The notes below the pieces were generated by a model. The model was given only the letters and a program-made list of their open reading frames with translations, did not search any database and had not been told where the DNA came from. Shown piece by piece: positions 43,104 through 55,136 of a stretch of 64,000 nucleotides of DNA. A program made the translations under genes and the position numbers. The DNA comes from Aliiroseovarius sp. Z3 (GTDB taxonomy: Bacteria > Pseudomonadota > Alphaproteobacteria > Rhodobacterales > Rhodobacteraceae), in contig NZ_JAFMZK010000001.1 in assembly GCF_029105185.1 (NCBI RefSeq), forward strand, positions 1 to 64,000. Reading direction: 5' to 3'. Every line of letters begins with the position of its first letter. The stretch's first letter is position 1.

Positions 43104-44273
43104 ATGATCGCAGGACAGGACGTCACCATCCTTGGCGCAGGGATTGGCGGGCTGACCGCGGCGGTGGCGCTGGCAGGGCGTGGGGCGCAAGTCACCGTGT
43201 TAGAGCAAGCCCCCGAAATCACCGAAGTCGGGGCCGGGCTGCAAATCAGCCCCAATGGCGTGCGCGTTCTGGATGCGTTAGGTCTGGGCGATGCGGCCCG
43301 TAGCCGTGCCATGCAAGGCCGCGGGGTGTGGCTGCGCGACGGGATATCGGGCCGCGAGGTGATCGACTTTAGTTTTGAGAAGGTCGCGCCCAAGGCGACA
43401 TTCCTTCTGTTTCACCGGGCCGATCTGATCGACCTTCTGGCCAAGGCGGCGCGCGATGCCGGGGTGGTGATCCGCTGCGGGGCGCAGGTCGAACGGGTGA
43501 CCCCCGGCCTTGGTGCCGCGACGGTAAAGCTTGCCGGTGCCCCGTCATGCGAAATGGGGTTCGTCATCGGTGCGGATGGCTTGCACTCGGTCACGCATAG
43601 CGCGATGAACGGTGCCCGTGCGCCGTTTTTCACCGGGCAGGTGGCATGGCGCGCCACGGTGCCCGCCACCGGGCGCGAACCTGCCGAGGCAACGGTGTTC
43701 ATGGGACCGGGTCGGCATATGGTGACCTATCCTCTTCGTGATGGCACCATGGTGAACATTGTCGCGGTCGAAGAGCGCGGCACATGGGCGGACGAGGGGT
43801 GGAACCACCAAGACGACCCGGACAACATGCGCAAGGCGTTCAGCGGTTTCTGTGACGATGCGCAAGCCCTTCTGGAGCGGGCCGAAACGGCACATCTGTG
43901 GGGTTTGTTCCGCCATCCCGTGGCTTTGAACTGGCATTATGGCCACTGCGCGATTTTGGGCGACGCAGCTCATCCCACATTGCCATTCATGGCGCAGGGG
44001 GCCGTCATGGCGATCGAGGATGCGTGGGTTCTGGCCGCCTGTCTGGATCGCGATGGGCCCCAGAACGGTCCGCAGCGATATCAGTTGCTTCGCCGCGCCC
44101 GATGCGAAAAGATCGTGGCCGCTGCCGGCAAGAACGCCCGCAATTATCACTATGCCAACCCGCTTGCGCGGCATCTGGGGCATGGGGCGTTGCGGCTGGC
44201 AGGACGGCTGGCCCCGCAGCAGGTGTTTAATCGGTTCAGTTGGATCTATGACGCAGATGTGACCAAGGCCTAG
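43104..44273 (+). CDS. FAD-dependent monooxygenase (salicylate hydroxylase-like)
   Basis: A 389-residue flavoprotein hydroxylase. FAD motif GAGIGGLTAA is at residues about 10-19, the DG motif at IGADGLHSVTHSAM, and GDAAHPTLPFMAQG (the GD motif) near residue 290. It is of the 3-hydroxybenzoate/salicylate hydroxylase type, which adds oxygen to aromatic acids with NAD(P)H. No degradation genes are adjacent, so the substrate is open. The ATG at 43104 has AGGGGAG upstream. Confidence 0.85.
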   Translation: MIAGQDVTILGAGIGGLTAAVALAGRGAQVTVLEQAPEITEVGAGLQISPNGVRVLDALGLGDAARSRAMQGRGVWLRDGISGREVIDFSFEKVAPKATFLLFHRADLIDLLAKAARDAGVVIRCGAQVERVTPGLGAATVKLAGAPSCEMGFVIGADGLHSVTHSAMNGARAPFFTGQVAWRATVPATGREPAEATVFMGPGRHMVTYPLRDGTMVNIVAVEERGTWADEGWNHQDDPDNMRKAFSGFCDDAQALLERAETAHLWGLFRHPVALNWHYGHCAILGDAAHPTLPFMAQGAVMAIEDAWVLAACLDRDGPQNGPQRYQLLRRARCEKIVAAAGKNARNYHYANPLARHLGHGALRLAGRLAPQQVFNRFSWIYDADVTKA

Positions 44274-44279
44274 CCTGGA

Positions 44280-45098
44280 TCACGGTTTCAACAATATGTC
44301 GACTTCGCTGCCCGGCATCCCGGTGCCCAGCATCGAGAAATCTCCGCTGTCAAACATCGCCTGTGCTGCATCGCGGATCACCCGGTGGGTCACCCGGGCC
44401 AGCGCCGACCCAAGCGAGATACGCGCCACACCCGCCTGTGCCAGATCGGCACGGCTGACCTGCGACAAGGGACCTGCCGCCAAAGCGTTGACGGGTAGAT
44501 CGGTGGCAGCACAAACCCGCGCCTGATCGGCCAGAGTGCCCGGCAGGGGAACATAGACGCAGTCCGCGCCGGCGGCCTCGTATCCTGCGATCCGGGCCAG
44601 CGCCTCGTCCAGATCGTATTCGCCGTTCATCACCCCGTCGGCGCGTGCCACAAGCACGAAATCACCGGGCAGGGCGCGGGCGGCGGCGGATGCAGCCTTG
44701 ATCCGTTCGATTGCCAGCGCGCGATCATAGGGCGTGGCCGTTGGCAGTGCCGTATCTTCGATCGAAATACCGGCCAGCCCGGCCTCGTACGACAGCCGCA
44801 CGGTGTCGGCGCAGGTGTCGGGATCGTCGCCAAAACCGTTTTCGAAGTCACCCGACACCGGGACAGTCACGGCGGCGACCAGATCCTGTGCATGGGCCAG
44901 CGCCTCGTCCCGTGTCACATGGCCCATATCGGGGCGTCCCAACGTGAAGGCGTGGGCTGCGGACGATGTGCCGATGGCTTGTGCCCCCAAGGCCGCGAGC
45001 ATCTTCGCGCTGCCGATGTCCCAGGCGTTGGCCAGAATGAAAGGATTGCCCTTTTGGTGAAGGGCACGAAAGGCCGCACCTCGGTTCAGGTCATTCAT
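44280..45098 (-). CDS. PEP mutase/isocitrate lyase family protein
   Basis: A 272-residue TIM-barrel lyase. [28 protein letters not shown] (Asp and Glu metal region) and [10 protein letters not shown] are the conserved parts. Members include oxaloacetate decarboxylases, 2-methylisocitrate lyases and phosphonate enzymes; the absence of the CKRCGH motif argues against true isocitrate lyase, and no phosphonate genes are nearby. Start at 45098 has CGGAGA upstream. It converges with the monooxygenase gene with a 6-nt gap. Confidence 0.85.
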   Translation of the reverse strand: MNDLNRGAAFRALHQKGNPFILANAWDIGSAKMLAALGAQAIGTSSAAHAFTLGRPDMGHVTRDEALAHAQDLVAAVTVPVSGDFENGFGDDPDTCADTVRLSYEAGLAGISIEDTALPTATPYDRALAIERIKAASAAARALPGDFVLVARADGVMNGEYDLDEALARIAGYEAAGADCVYVPLPGTLADQARVCAATDLPVNALAAGPLSQVSRADLAQAGVARISLGSALARVTHRVIRDAAQAMFDSGDFSMLGTGMPGSEVDILLKP

Positions 45099-45260
45099 TG
45101 GGGTGTCTCCGATCCATCCGCTGCCTGTATCGGTCTGACCTTTCCTTGCGGGTATCGGTTTGTCAAACGCGGTCTGCCCTGACGATGAGGCGTGATTTTT
45201 CGACCAAAGCGCAGAAATCTCCGGCATTGCTCTTTCCAAACCGCCCGCTCCATGAGATAG

Positions 45261-46745
<1,485 letters not shown>

Positions 46746-46793
46746 TGGTATCATGCGGTTGCGGCGTAAAGTTGATGTATTCAGGGCCGGGCA

Positions 46794-47954
46794 ATGACGC
46801 CCGGTGCCCGCGTCGCAGCGGCCATCGACATCCTGGATGATCATCTTTCGGGAACGCCAGCGGAACAGGCGCTGACCGGGTGGGCGCGCAAGCATCGGTT
46901 TGCGGGTTCCAGAGACCGGGCCGCCATTCGTGACCACGTGTTTGACGCGCTTCGGCGGTTGCAATCGTCTGCCGGATTGGGCGGTGGAAAAAACGGTCGG
47001 GCAATTATGATCGGGCTGCTGCGCGGTTTTGGCATTGACCCGAGCACTTTGTTCACTGGTGAAGGCCATGCACCCGCGGTGCTGACTGATTGGGAACAGG
47101 TGTCCGGCGATGGTCTTTCGCGCGCCAGCCGTCTTGATTGCCCAGCCTGGTTGCTGCCGCAGTTCGATGAAAGCCTTGGCGATCAGTCCGATGATGTGTT
47201 GGAGGCGCTGCGCCACCGCGCGCCCGTGTTTCTGCGGGTTAACATCGCGCGTATATCCCGGCAGCAGGCGCAGAAGCTACTTACAGAGGATGGGATAGAT
47301 ACGCGCCCTCATTCGCTTGCTCCAACGGCGTTAGAAGTTCTGAAAAACCCTCGTAAGATCAATGGCTCACGTGCATTTCTTGATGGGTTGGTCGAGCTGC
47401 AGGATGCCGCCTCTCAAGCGGTGGTCGAGGCGCTGCAGATCGCACCGGGCATGCGTGTTCTGGACTACTGTGCGGGTGGCGGAGGCAAAGCCTTGGCTCT
47501 GGCCGCTCTGGGGGCCGAGGTCGTCGCGCATGACATTTCTCCTGCGCGGATGAAGGATATTCCGACCCGCGCCGAGCGGGCCGGTTGCAAAATTCAGATC
47601 GCTACGCCTGATAGGTTGGCCCGCTTCGGGACGTTCGATCTTGTGTTCGCCGATGCCCCCTGTTCGGGCAGCGGTTCCTGGCGCCGCGCGCCACAAGGAA
47701 AATGGCTGATGACGCCAGAAAGGCTCTCGGATCTTCTGGACGTCCAGCAATCGGTTCTATCCCAGCTTCCGGCCAGAACGACCGCTGACGGGGCAATCGC
47801 CTATGCGACGTGTTCGGTGCTGAGGGTTGAAAACCGTGTGCAGGTGGATCGGTTTATCGAAAACCATTCAGAATACGGCATCGAGGTTGAACATAGTTTT
47901 TCGCCCCTTGATGGGGGTGATGGGTTCTATGTCGCGCAGCTAAGGCGAATGTAG
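46794..47954 (+). CDS. RsmB/NOP-family rRNA C5-methyltransferase
   Basis: A 386-residue m5C methyltransferase. NusB-like N-terminal helices, then SAM-binding VLDYCAGGGGKALALA, DAPCSGSGSWRR (catalytic PC) and YATCSVLRVENR (second Cys in TCS) give the two-cysteine site of the NOL1/NOP2/sun family. The RsmB target is C967 of 16S rRNA in E. coli; specificity here is not certain. Confidence 0.88.
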   Translation: MTPGARVAAAIDILDDHLSGTPAEQALTGWARKHRFAGSRDRAAIRDHVFDALRRLQSSAGLGGGKNGRAIMIGLLRGFGIDPSTLFTGEGHAPAVLTDWEQVSGDGLSRASRLDCPAWLLPQFDESLGDQSDDVLEALRHRAPVFLRVNIARISRQQAQKLLTEDGIDTRPHSLAPTALEVLKNPRKINGSRAFLDGLVELQDAASQAVVEALQIAPGMRVLDYCAGGGGKALALAALGAEVVAHDISPARMKDIPTRAERAGCKIQIATPDRLARFGTFDLVFADAPCSGSGSWRRAPQGKWLMTPERLSDLLDVQQSVLSQLPARTTADGAIAYATCSVLRVENRVQVDRFIENHSEYGIEVEHSFSPLDGGDGFYVAQLRRM

Positions 47955-48059
47955 GTCTTGGCAATAACAATCTAAGGTTGTTATCCTAGATCCCATTAAT
48001 CGGCGATTAACTGACCACGGGCAATAACCGTGAGGCCGATTCTGCAAAAGGGGATCTTT

Positions 48060-50570
48060 GTGTCGCACGCTGACTTGCCATCCTATCCTTTGACCGAAAT
48101 TGCGCTGCGCATGTCGCGGCGGGTCGGATACCTGTTATTGCTTTCGGTTCTGTTTGTCGGTGCCGCCTGGTTCGTTGGCATCCCCGCAGCGGGGCTGGCC
48201 CTGTTGCTGATCGGATTGACCTTCCTGTCATTGGCCCTGACCGTGACAGCACTCACCGCACTTCACCAACGTCGGCAAAAGTCGCTGTTTCGCACGGTTC
48301 AAGGGTTTGCCGATCACGATGGTGCGGCCACGTTTGCAACGGATGCCGATGGGATGATCCACTATCAGAATATCGCGGCAATATCGGCGTTCGGGGAACA
48401 AGCGGGATCGACCTTGGCGGGTGCGGTGAAAGACATGTTTGCAGCGCCTGCTTCGGTTTTGTACCGGCTTCAAAACAAGGCCCAGGCCAAGGGTGCCGCC
48501 AGTGAGGATATCGTTTTGCGCCGCGGGCATGTGCGGCTGTCCGTGCGTACCATTGCCGGCGGTTTCCTGTGGCGGTTGGACGAATTTGGCGAACGTGGTC
48601 ACGGGGGGCGGACGGGTGAACACATCAGCCTGCCGATGATGATCGTGTCGAAGTCCGGCACCATCCTGTTTATGAACGAAGCAGCCCGGCGCTTGCTGGG
48701 CGGGCGTGAAACCACTCTGGATCGCGTGTTTACCGACTTGCCCGTTCAGTCGGGCACAGTGGCACAGATTTCGGCCAAGAATGGACCGGTTCCCGCCTTC
48801 GTCTGCGAGTTGGAGATCAGTGCCGGGCGGCGGGAAATCTATCTTCTTCCGCCCGCAACCGGTCCGGCGATTACCGATGAAGAATGGGTCTTCATAGAAC
48901 GTTTGCCGGTGCCACTGATCAAGTTGGACACCTCAGGCGCAATCATCATGGCCAATCGTCGCGCGCGGGGGCTTCTGGGTGACGAAAACGCCATAGGAAC
49001 GCGACTTTCTGATCAGGTGGAAGGTTTGGGACGCCCGGTGTCCGAGTGGTTGCGCGAAGCCCATGCCGGACGGCATCTGGGGAGGGCCGAAGTTGTGCGC
49101 GCGGTGAATCCTGACGAAGACGTGTTTCTGCAGATCTCTCTGGGGCAGGTCTCAGGTGAGGCTGGTCGCGCACTGGTCGCCGTTTTGCAGGATGCGACCG
49201 AATTGAAGACGCTTGAGGCGCAGTTCGTTCAAAGCCAGAAAATGGAGGCGATTGGACAACTGGCCGGAGGTGTCGCGCATGATTTCAATAACTTGCTGAC
49301 AGCCATTTCCGGCCATTGCGATCTGCTGTTGCTGGGGCGCGATGAAAACGACACCGAGTATTCGGACCTGTCGCAAATCCACCAGAACGCCAATCGCGCC
49401 GCCGCATTGGTGCGCCAGTTGCTCGCTTTTTCGCGCAAACAAACACTGTGTCCCGAAAAACTTGCCCTGACAGACTCGCTCGCGGATCTGATGCATCTGC
49501 TTAACCGTTTGGTCGGCGAGAAAGTATCGCTGGAGCTGAATCACGACCACGACCTGATGCCGATCCGCGCCGATCGCCGCCAGTTGGATCAGGTTGTCAT
49601 GAACCTTGTGGTCAATGCACGCGATGCCATGCCGGACGGGGGTGAAATCCGTGTCGAAACCCGAAACGTCACCGTCGAGCAGGCCTTGCATCGTGACCGG
49701 GCAACCGTTCCAGCCGGGGATTACGTCGCGATCCGCGTGATTGATCAGGGCACTGGCATTCCCGCGGACAAGCTCAGCAAGATATTCGAGCCGTTTTTCA
49801 CCACCAAGGGCGCAGGAAAGGGAACTGGTCTTGGCTTGTCGATGGCCTATGGTATCGTGAAACAGATGGGCGGGTTTATCTTCGTCGACTCGATCCCCGG
49901 CGCTGGATCGACCTTCACGCTCTATTTCCCTGTCTGTCAGGACATTGATGCGCAAGACGTGCAGGCAGAAGAAATGCCGGTCGATCACAAGGAGCCAATC
50001 GATGTCCAAACCGGCGATCCGATTCAGGACACTCTGGATGCCTTGACAGTGAATGATCAGATTGTTCTGGACGGTGCGACCGTTAGCGTGCAGGGGCCAG
50101 ATCATCCGGCGTCTGTTCGCGATACAGCCTCGGACCGTGTTGGAAAGGAATGCGCGGCCATTCCTTCGCCCCTTCCCAAACCCACCCATGATCTTGACGA
50201 TGGCAAGAACAATATTGTCCTGCTGGTCGAGGACGAAGCGCCCGTGCGAGCTTTCGCGTCGCGCGCTTTGCGGATGCGTGGATTTACGGTGCTTGAGGCT
50301 GAAAATGCCGAGGAAGCATTGAAAACGCTGGAAGATACATCCTTGTCGGTCGATGTGTTTGTCACCGATGTCATTATGCCTGGCATGGATGGCCCGACCT
50401 GGGTTGCAAAGGCGCTCGAGGATCGACCGGGTGTCAAGGTTGTTTTCGTGTCGGGTTACGCCGAAGATTCGGTGTCAGAACATCAGTCCCGTATTCCCAA
50501 TTCCGTGTTTCTGCCCAAGCCGTTCTCGCTGACCGATTTGACGGCGACAGTGCAGAGACAGTTGCACTAA
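48060..50570 (+). CDS. cckA: Hybrid histidine kinase CckA
   Basis: An 836-residue cell-cycle phosphorelay kinase. Two membrane helices (about 20-65), PAS-like domains (to about 375), H-box GVAHDFNNLLTAISGH, N-box MNLVVNARDAMP, G1 DQGTGIP, G2 GKGTGLGLSM and a C-terminal receiver with Asp in VTDVIMPGMDG. The stretch of about 90 residues between kinase and receiver is acidic and low in structure. CckA phosphorylates ChpT and then CtrA. Start: the GTG at 48060 has AAGGGGA 5 nt upstream; a GTG at 48030 lacks one. It precedes recA, as in relatives. Confidence 0.93.
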   Translation: MSHADLPSYPLTEIALRMSRRVGYLLLLSVLFVGAAWFVGIPAAGLALLLIGLTFLSLALTVTALTALHQRRQKSLFRTVQGFADHDGAATFATDADGMIHYQNIAAISAFGEQAGSTLAGAVKDMFAAPASVLYRLQNKAQAKGAASEDIVLRRGHVRLSVRTIAGGFLWRLDEFGERGHGGRTGEHISLPMMIVSKSGTILFMNEAARRLLGGRETTLDRVFTDLPVQSGTVAQISAKNGPVPAFVCELEISAGRREIYLLPPATGPAITDEEWVFIERLPVPLIKLDTSGAIIMANRRARGLLGDENAIGTRLSDQVEGLGRPVSEWLREAHAGRHLGRAEVVRAVNPDEDVFLQISLGQVSGEAGRALVAVLQDATELKTLEAQFVQSQKMEAIGQLAGGVAHDFNNLLTAISGHCDLLLLGRDENDTEYSDLSQIHQNANRAAALVRQLLAFSRKQTLCPEKLALTDSLADLMHLLNRLVGEKVSLELNHDHDLMPIRADRRQLDQVVMNLVVNARDAMPDGGEIRVETRNVTVEQALHRDRATVPAGDYVAIRVIDQGTGIPADKLSKIFEPFFTTKGAGKGTGLGLSMAYGIVKQMGGFIFVDSIPGAGSTFTLYFPVCQDIDAQDVQAEEMPVDHKEPIDVQTGDPIQDTLDALTVNDQIVLDGATVSVQGPDHPASVRDTASDRVGKECAAIPSPLPKPTHDLDDGKNNIVLLVEDEAPVRAFASRALRMRGFTVLEAENAEEALKTLEDTSLSVDVFVTDVIMPGMDGPTWVAKALEDRPGVKVVFVSGYAEDSVSEHQSRIPNSVFLPKPFSLTDLTATVQRQLH

Positions 50571-50673
50571 GGATTGTATAATTTCTAAGCATTCCAATGA
50601 ATTATGTTCATATGATGCCGTTGTTAACCCTTTGCTTACCATTCACGGTCAATCTCACTAATGAAAACATAAC

Positions 50674-50702
50674 TTGAAATGTTCTTACTTTGTGCTCATA
50701 AC
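50674..50702 (+). promoter_or_regulatory. Probable recA promoter
   Basis: TTGAAA and CATAAC are 17 nt apart, ahead of recA. Between them lies GTTCTTACTTTGTGC, one base off the alphaproteobacterial LexA direct repeat (GTTC-N7-GTTC). Confidence 0.5.
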
Positions 50703-50711
50703 GAAATACGA

Positions 50712-50726
50712 GAACAAGAGCAGAAC
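50712..50726. promoter_or_regulatory. LexA box (GAAC-N7-GAAC) upstream of recA
   Basis: GAACAAGAGCAGAAC matches the alphaproteobacterial LexA operator GTTC-N7-GTTC read on the other strand, exactly. It lies just past the -10 element, 52 bp before the recA ATG. LexA binding there would block recA until DNA damage. Confidence 0.85.
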
Positions 50727-50777
50727 ATCAGCAAGATTGCTGCCCGCACGCGGGTGTGAAATAAGGGATGATAACAA

Positions 50778-51854
50778 ATGGCAACGGCGGATATCTTTGA
50801 TATGAAACGTGACGGTGACAAGCAGAAGGCGCTGGACAGCGCGTTGGCGCAGATCGAACGACAGTTTGGCAAAGGCTCGATCATGAAACTGGGCGCCGAC
50901 AACCCGGTCGCCGAGATCGAAGCGACCTCAACCGGTTCGCTGGGTCTGGACATCGCGCTTGGCATTGGCGGCCTGCCAAAGGGCCGCATCATCGAGATTT
51001 ATGGACCGGAAAGCTCGGGCAAGACGACCCTGACGCTTCATTGCGTGGCCGAAGAACAGAAAAAGGGTGGTGTCTGTGCGTTTGTGGATGCCGAACATGC
51101 GCTGGACCCACAATATGCCAAGAAACTTGGTGTGGATCTGGACGAGCTTCTGATCAGCCAGCCGGATACCGGCGAACAGGCGCTGGAAATCGTCGATACG
51201 CTGGTGCGTTCTGGCGCCGTCAACATGGTGGTGGTCGATTCGGTGGCCGCGCTTACGCCCCGGTCCGAGCTGGAAGGCGACATGGGCGACAGCAATGTCG
51301 GCGTACAGGCCCGATTGATGAGCCAGGCCATGCGCAAGCTGACCGGCTCGATCTCGCGCTCCAAATGCACCGTGGTTTTCATCAACCAGATTCGCATGAA
51401 GATCGGCGTCATGTTCGGCAGCCCGGAAACGACCACGGGTGGCAACGCGTTGAAATTCTACAGCTCGGTCCGATTGGACATTCGCCGGATCGGCGCGATC
51501 AAGGACCGCGACGAGGTTGTCGGCAACGCCACCCGCGTGAAAGTCGTGAAGAACAAAGTGGCGCCACCATTCAAACAGGTTGAATTCGACATCATGTATG
51601 GCGAAGGCATCTCGAAAATGGGTGAGATTCTTGACCTTGGCGTGAAGGCCGGCGTGGTCGAGAAGTCCGGCGCCTGGTTCAGCTATGGTGACGAGCGGAT
51701 CGGCCAAGGGCGCGAAAATGCCAAGTCCTATCTGCGCGAAAACACCCGCACCGCGCTTGAGATCGAAGACAAGATCCGTGCTGCCCACGGGCTGGATTTC
51801 GACATGCCGGACGCCGAGAAAGATGATGACGATGATGGGCTTCTGGAAGCCTAA
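50778..51854 (+). CDS. recA: Recombinase RecA
   Basis: A 358-residue RecA. Walker [10 protein letters not shown], the [11 protein letters not shown] segment, and the DNA-binding loop [14 protein letters not shown] are intact. It forms filaments on single-stranded DNA, drives recombination and triggers LexA self-cleavage. Acidic C-terminal tail ([13 protein letters not shown]). Damage induction is predicted from the LexA box above it; a terminator follows. Confidence 0.98.
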   Translation: MATADIFDMKRDGDKQKALDSALAQIERQFGKGSIMKLGADNPVAEIEATSTGSLGLDIALGIGGLPKGRIIEIYGPESSGKTTLTLHCVAEEQKKGGVCAFVDAEHALDPQYAKKLGVDLDELLISQPDTGEQALEIVDTLVRSGAVNMVVVDSVAALTPRSELEGDMGDSNVGVQARLMSQAMRKLTGSISRSKCTVVFINQIRMKIGVMFGSPETTTGGNALKFYSSVRLDIRRIGAIKDRDEVVGNATRVKVVKNKVAPPFKQVEFDIMYGEGISKMGEILDLGVKAGVVEKSGAWFSYGDERIGQGRENAKSYLRENTRTALEIEDKIRAAHGLDFDMPDAEKDDDDDGLLEA

Positions 51855-51875
51855 CTGCATCGGAAGAATGTCGCG

Positions 51876-51906
51876 AAGGCCGGGTCGTCCCCGGCCTTTT
51901 CCTTTT
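51876..51906 (+). terminator. Rho-independent terminator after recA
   Basis: AAGGCCGGG-TCGTC-CCCGGCCTT with a TTTTCCTTTT tail, 22 nt after the recA stop. Confidence 0.9.
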
Positions 51907-51981
51907 GGGGGCCAGTGGCTGTGGACAGGGGGGGCTGGCAAAGGTAAACGAATATGAACGCCCATTCAGAGATTTGATAAC

Positions 51982-54627
51982 ATGGCCAGCCTTAACGACA
52001 TCCGCTCCACCTTTCTGAAATATTTCGAAGATAACGGGCACACCGTCGTGGACAGTTCGCCCTTGGTGCCGCGCAATGATCCGACCCTGATGTTCGTCAA
52101 TTCGGGCATGGTGCAGTTCAAGAACCTGTTTACCGGCATCGAGACGCGCGACTATAGCCGCGCGACCACCGCGCAGAAATGTGTACGCGCAGGCGGCAAG
52201 CACAACGATCTGGATAATGTGGGATACACCGCTCGCCACCACACGTTTTTCGAGATGTTGGGGAATTTCAGCTTTGGGGATTACTTCAAAGATGATGCGA
52301 TCCCGTTCGCCTGGAACCTGATCACCAAGGAATTTGGTATCAATCCAGAACGGTTGCTGACGACCATTTACCATACCGATGACGAAGCGTTCGAAATCTG
52401 GAAAAAAGTTGGCGTGCCAGAGGACCGGATCATTCGCATCGATACGGCTGACAATTTCTGGCAGATGGGCCCGACCGGTCCCTGTGGGCCGTGCACCGAA
52501 ATTTTCTATGACCACGGCGATCACATTTGGGGTGGCCCTCCGGGCAGTGCCGAGGAAGATGGCGACCGGTTCATCGAAATCTGGAACGTTGTTTTCATGC
52601 AGAACGAACAGTTCGAAGACGGTTCGATGAAGGCCCTGGACATGCAGTCCATCGACACCGGCATGGGGCTGGAGCGGATCGGTGCGCTGTTGCAGGGCAG
52701 CCATGACAATTATGACACCGACCTGTTCAAGGCGCTGATCGAAGCCTCGGCCCATGTGACGGGTGTTGATCCCTATGGCGATCAGAACGTGCATCACCGG
52801 GTGATCGCGGATCACCTGCGCTCGACCTCGTTCCTGATGGCGGACGGGGTGCTGCCGTCAAATGAAGGGCGCGGTTATGTGTTGCGGCGGATCATGCGTC
52901 GCGCGATGCGTCATGCCCATCTTCTGGGTGCGAAAGATCCGGTCATGCACCGTCTGGTGCCGGAACTGGTGGCGCAGATGGGGCAGGCCTATCCCGAACT
53001 TGGTCGCGCCCAGACGATGATTGAAGAGACGTTGCTGAATGAAGAAACCCGTTTCAAGAAAACGCTCGATCGCGGCCTGAAACTGCTGGACGACGAAGTG
53101 TCGGGCCTGTCGGAAGGCGCCGATTTGCCAGGCGAGACGGCGTTTAAGCTCTATGACACCTATGGCTTCCCACTGGATTTGACGCAGGATGCGTTGCGTG
53201 AAAAGGGACGCGAGGTTGATCAGGCCGGGTTTGACGCGGCGATGGAAGAACAAAAGGCGCGCGCACGCGCCGCTTGGTCGGGATCGGGCGAAGCCGCGGA
53301 TGCGACCATCTGGTTCGATCTGGCCGAGCAACATGGCGTGACCGAGTTCCTGGGCTATGACACCGAACATGCTGAAGGGCAGGTTCTTGCGATTGTTGCC
53401 GATGGCGCTTCAACGGACCGGGCCAAGGCCGGGGACGAGGTGCAGATCGTTGTGAACCAGACACCGTTCTATGCCGAGGCTGGGGGGCAGGTTGGCGATA
53501 CTGGCTTGATCCGCACCGATACCGGGTCGGCCCACATCACCGATACCAAGAAGGTGGCGGATGTGTTCATCCACTTCGCCAAGGTCGATGAGGGCGAGAT
53601 TGCCAAGGGGCAGGGGGCCGAACTGGCCGTCGATCATCTGCGCCGCACGGCGATCCGCGCCAACCACTCGGCCACCCACCTGTTGCACGAGGCATTGCGC
53701 AATGAGCTTGGCGACCACGTCGCACAACGCGGCTCGCTGAACGCGCCGGATCGTTTGCGGTTCGATTTCAGCCACAACAAGGCGGTGTCGCCGCAGGAGC
53801 TGGGCAATATCGCCCGCGAGGTGAACACCTATATCCGCCAGAACGCGCCGGTTGAAACCCGGATCATGACACCGGATGACGCGCGCGAGATCGGCGCGCA
53901 GGCGCTGTTCGGAGAAAAGTATGGCGACGAGGTGCGTGTCGTGTCGATGGGCCATGCCGCGACCGGCAAGGGCACGGACGGGCAGACCTATTCGATCGAA
54001 CTGTGCGGCGGCACGCATGTGAAACAGACCGGTGACATCGGCGTCTGCGTCATCCTGTCGGAAGGGGCCAGTGCGGCAGGCATCCGCCGGATCGAGGCGC
54101 TGACCGGCAAAGCCGCTGTCGCCTATATCGAGGAGGAAGCCGCGCGCGCCTCGGAACTGCAAGGCATGTTGAAAGCCAAGCCGGGCGAGGTTGTGGGCCG
54201 TGTCAAGGGACTGTTGGACGAACGCAAGGCGTTGCAGGGCGAGATTTCGAACCTGAAGCGTGAGTTGGCGAAAGCCGCAGGCGCGGGCGCGGAGGCCAAG
54301 GACATCAATGGCGTGAAATTCCTTGCGATGACAATCGCGGGTGTCGCTGGGAAAGACCTGCAAACCCTTGTCACAGAACAGAAAGACTCGCTTGGATCGG
54401 GCGCGGTTCTGATCATCTCGGACAATGACGGAAAGGTGGCTGTTGCCGCTGGCGTCACGTCAGACGTGACCGACCGCGTGTCGGCGGTGGATCTTGTGAA
54501 AGCGGCTGTGCCGGCGCTTGGCGGTAAGGGGGGCGGTGGCCGCCCCGAACTGGCGCAGGGCGGCGGGCAGGACTTCTCGGGCGCCGAAGCCGCCGTGGCC
54601 GCGGCCGAGGCTGTCATCGCGGCCTGA
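51982..54627 (+). CDS. alaS: Alanyl-tRNA synthetase
   Basis: An 881-residue class II synthetase. The N-terminal catalytic domain ([34 protein letters not shown]), editing domain with [12 protein letters not shown] (HxxxH) and CGGTH zinc ligand, and the C-terminal DHHA1 domain are all visible. Charges tRNA-Ala and removes mischarged Ser and Gly. A strong terminator follows. Confidence 0.97.
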   Translation: MASLNDIRSTFLKYFEDNGHTVVDSSPLVPRNDPTLMFVNSGMVQFKNLFTGIETRDYSRATTAQKCVRAGGKHNDLDNVGYTARHHTFFEMLGNFSFGDYFKDDAIPFAWNLITKEFGINPERLLTTIYHTDDEAFEIWKKVGVPEDRIIRIDTADNFWQMGPTGPCGPCTEIFYDHGDHIWGGPPGSAEEDGDRFIEIWNVVFMQNEQFEDGSMKALDMQSIDTGMGLERIGALLQGSHDNYDTDLFKALIEASAHVTGVDPYGDQNVHHRVIADHLRSTSFLMADGVLPSNEGRGYVLRRIMRRAMRHAHLLGAKDPVMHRLVPELVAQMGQAYPELGRAQTMIEETLLNEETRFKKTLDRGLKLLDDEVSGLSEGADLPGETAFKLYDTYGFPLDLTQDALREKGREVDQAGFDAAMEEQKARARAAWSGSGEAADATIWFDLAEQHGVTEFLGYDTEHAEGQVLAIVADGASTDRAKAGDEVQIVVNQTPFYAEAGGQVGDTGLIRTDTGSAHITDTKKVADVFIHFAKVDEGEIAKGQGAELAVDHLRRTAIRANHSATHLLHEALRNELGDHVAQRGSLNAPDRLRFDFSHNKAVSPQELGNIAREVNTYIRQNAPVETRIMTPDDAREIGAQALFGEKYGDEVRVVSMGHAATGKGTDGQTYSIELCGGTHVKQTGDIGVCVILSEGASAAGIRRIEALTGKAAVAYIEEEAARASELQGMLKAKPGEVVGRVKGLLDERKALQGEISNLKRELAKAAGAGAEAKDINGVKFLAMTIAGVAGKDLQTLVTEQKDSLGSGAVLIISDNDGKVAVAAGVTSDVTDRVSAVDLVKAAVPALGGKGGGGRPELAQGGGQDFSGAEAAVAAAEAVIAA

Positions 54628-54651
54628 CACACCCCATTGCAAATCCTGAAG

Positions 54652-54687
54652 GGCCGCGTATCGTCTGCTGACTTACGCGGCCTTTTT
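54652..54687 (+). terminator. Rho-independent terminator after alaS
   Basis: GGCCGCGTA-13-nt loop-TACGCGGCC followed by TTTTT, 24 nt after the alaS stop. Confidence 0.92.
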
Positions 54688-54705
54688 ATTTGCAGGAGAG
54701 ACACG

Positions 54706-54993
54706 ATGCCCGCCCTTTGGATTGCCCATGTGACCGTGACCGACGACGAGGCTTACGGCAAATACGCCGCCCTTGCTGGCCCTGCGATTGCCAAACACGG
54801 CGGGCATTTCATCGCACGCGGTGGGCGGTATGTGCAGTTGGAGGGCAAGGACCGCCCGCGCAACGTGGTGGCGAAATTCCCAAGCCTTGAAGCGGCCGAG
54901 CAATGCTATCACTCGCCCGAATATCAAGAGGCGTTGAGTCACGCGCGGAATGCGTCCGAACGTGAATTGCTGGTTGTTGAAACGGATGAATGA
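54706..54993 (+). CDS. DUF1330 family protein
   Basis: A 95-residue ferredoxin-like-fold (dimeric alpha-beta barrel) protein of the DUF1330 family. Family segments: ALWIAHVTVTDDEAYGKYA at the start, GGRYVQLEGK, and NVVAKFPSLEAAEQCYHSPEYQEAL. The fold is shared with antibiotic monooxygenases and stress proteins; function unknown. Start at 54706 has AGGAG 6 nt upstream. Confidence 0.88.
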   Translation: MPALWIAHVTVTDDEAYGKYAALAGPAIAKHGGHFIARGGRYVQLEGKDRPRNVVAKFPSLEAAEQCYHSPEYQEALSHARNASERELLVVETDE

Positions 54994-55044
54994 AAACACC
55001 AAGGACAAACCCGACAAGATCTGACGACCTAAGGGACGCATAGA

Positions 55045-55125
55045 CCCGCGGGGTGGCGCAATCGCGCCGCCCCATGGGGGCGGGTCGGCGCGGCCCGGCG
55101 GGTTCGCCGGGCGGCTTCAGGATGG
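55045..55125. repeat. GC-rich inverted-repeat spacer downstream of typA
   Basis: The sequence holds several hairpins (GGTGGCGCAATCGCGCCGCC; CCCGGCGGGTTCGCCGGGCG) and a GGGGGCGGGTCGG core shared with the element near 21,360. It lies at the converging ends of the DUF1330 and typA genes and may terminate transcription, though no T-run is present. Confidence 0.5.
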
Positions 55126-55136
55126 GACGTTGGTCG

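Noticed and set aside
44280-45098. Isocitrate lyase
   Set aside because: Half the length of true isocitrate lyase and no CKRCGH motif; belongs to the wider PEP mutase family.
49152-50189. 345-codon minus-strand frame opposite cckA
   Set aside because: Shadow of cckA; no ribosome site or domain.
55045-55125. CRISPR-like repeats
   Set aside because: Only hairpins; no regularly spaced identical repeats here or elsewhere in the window.
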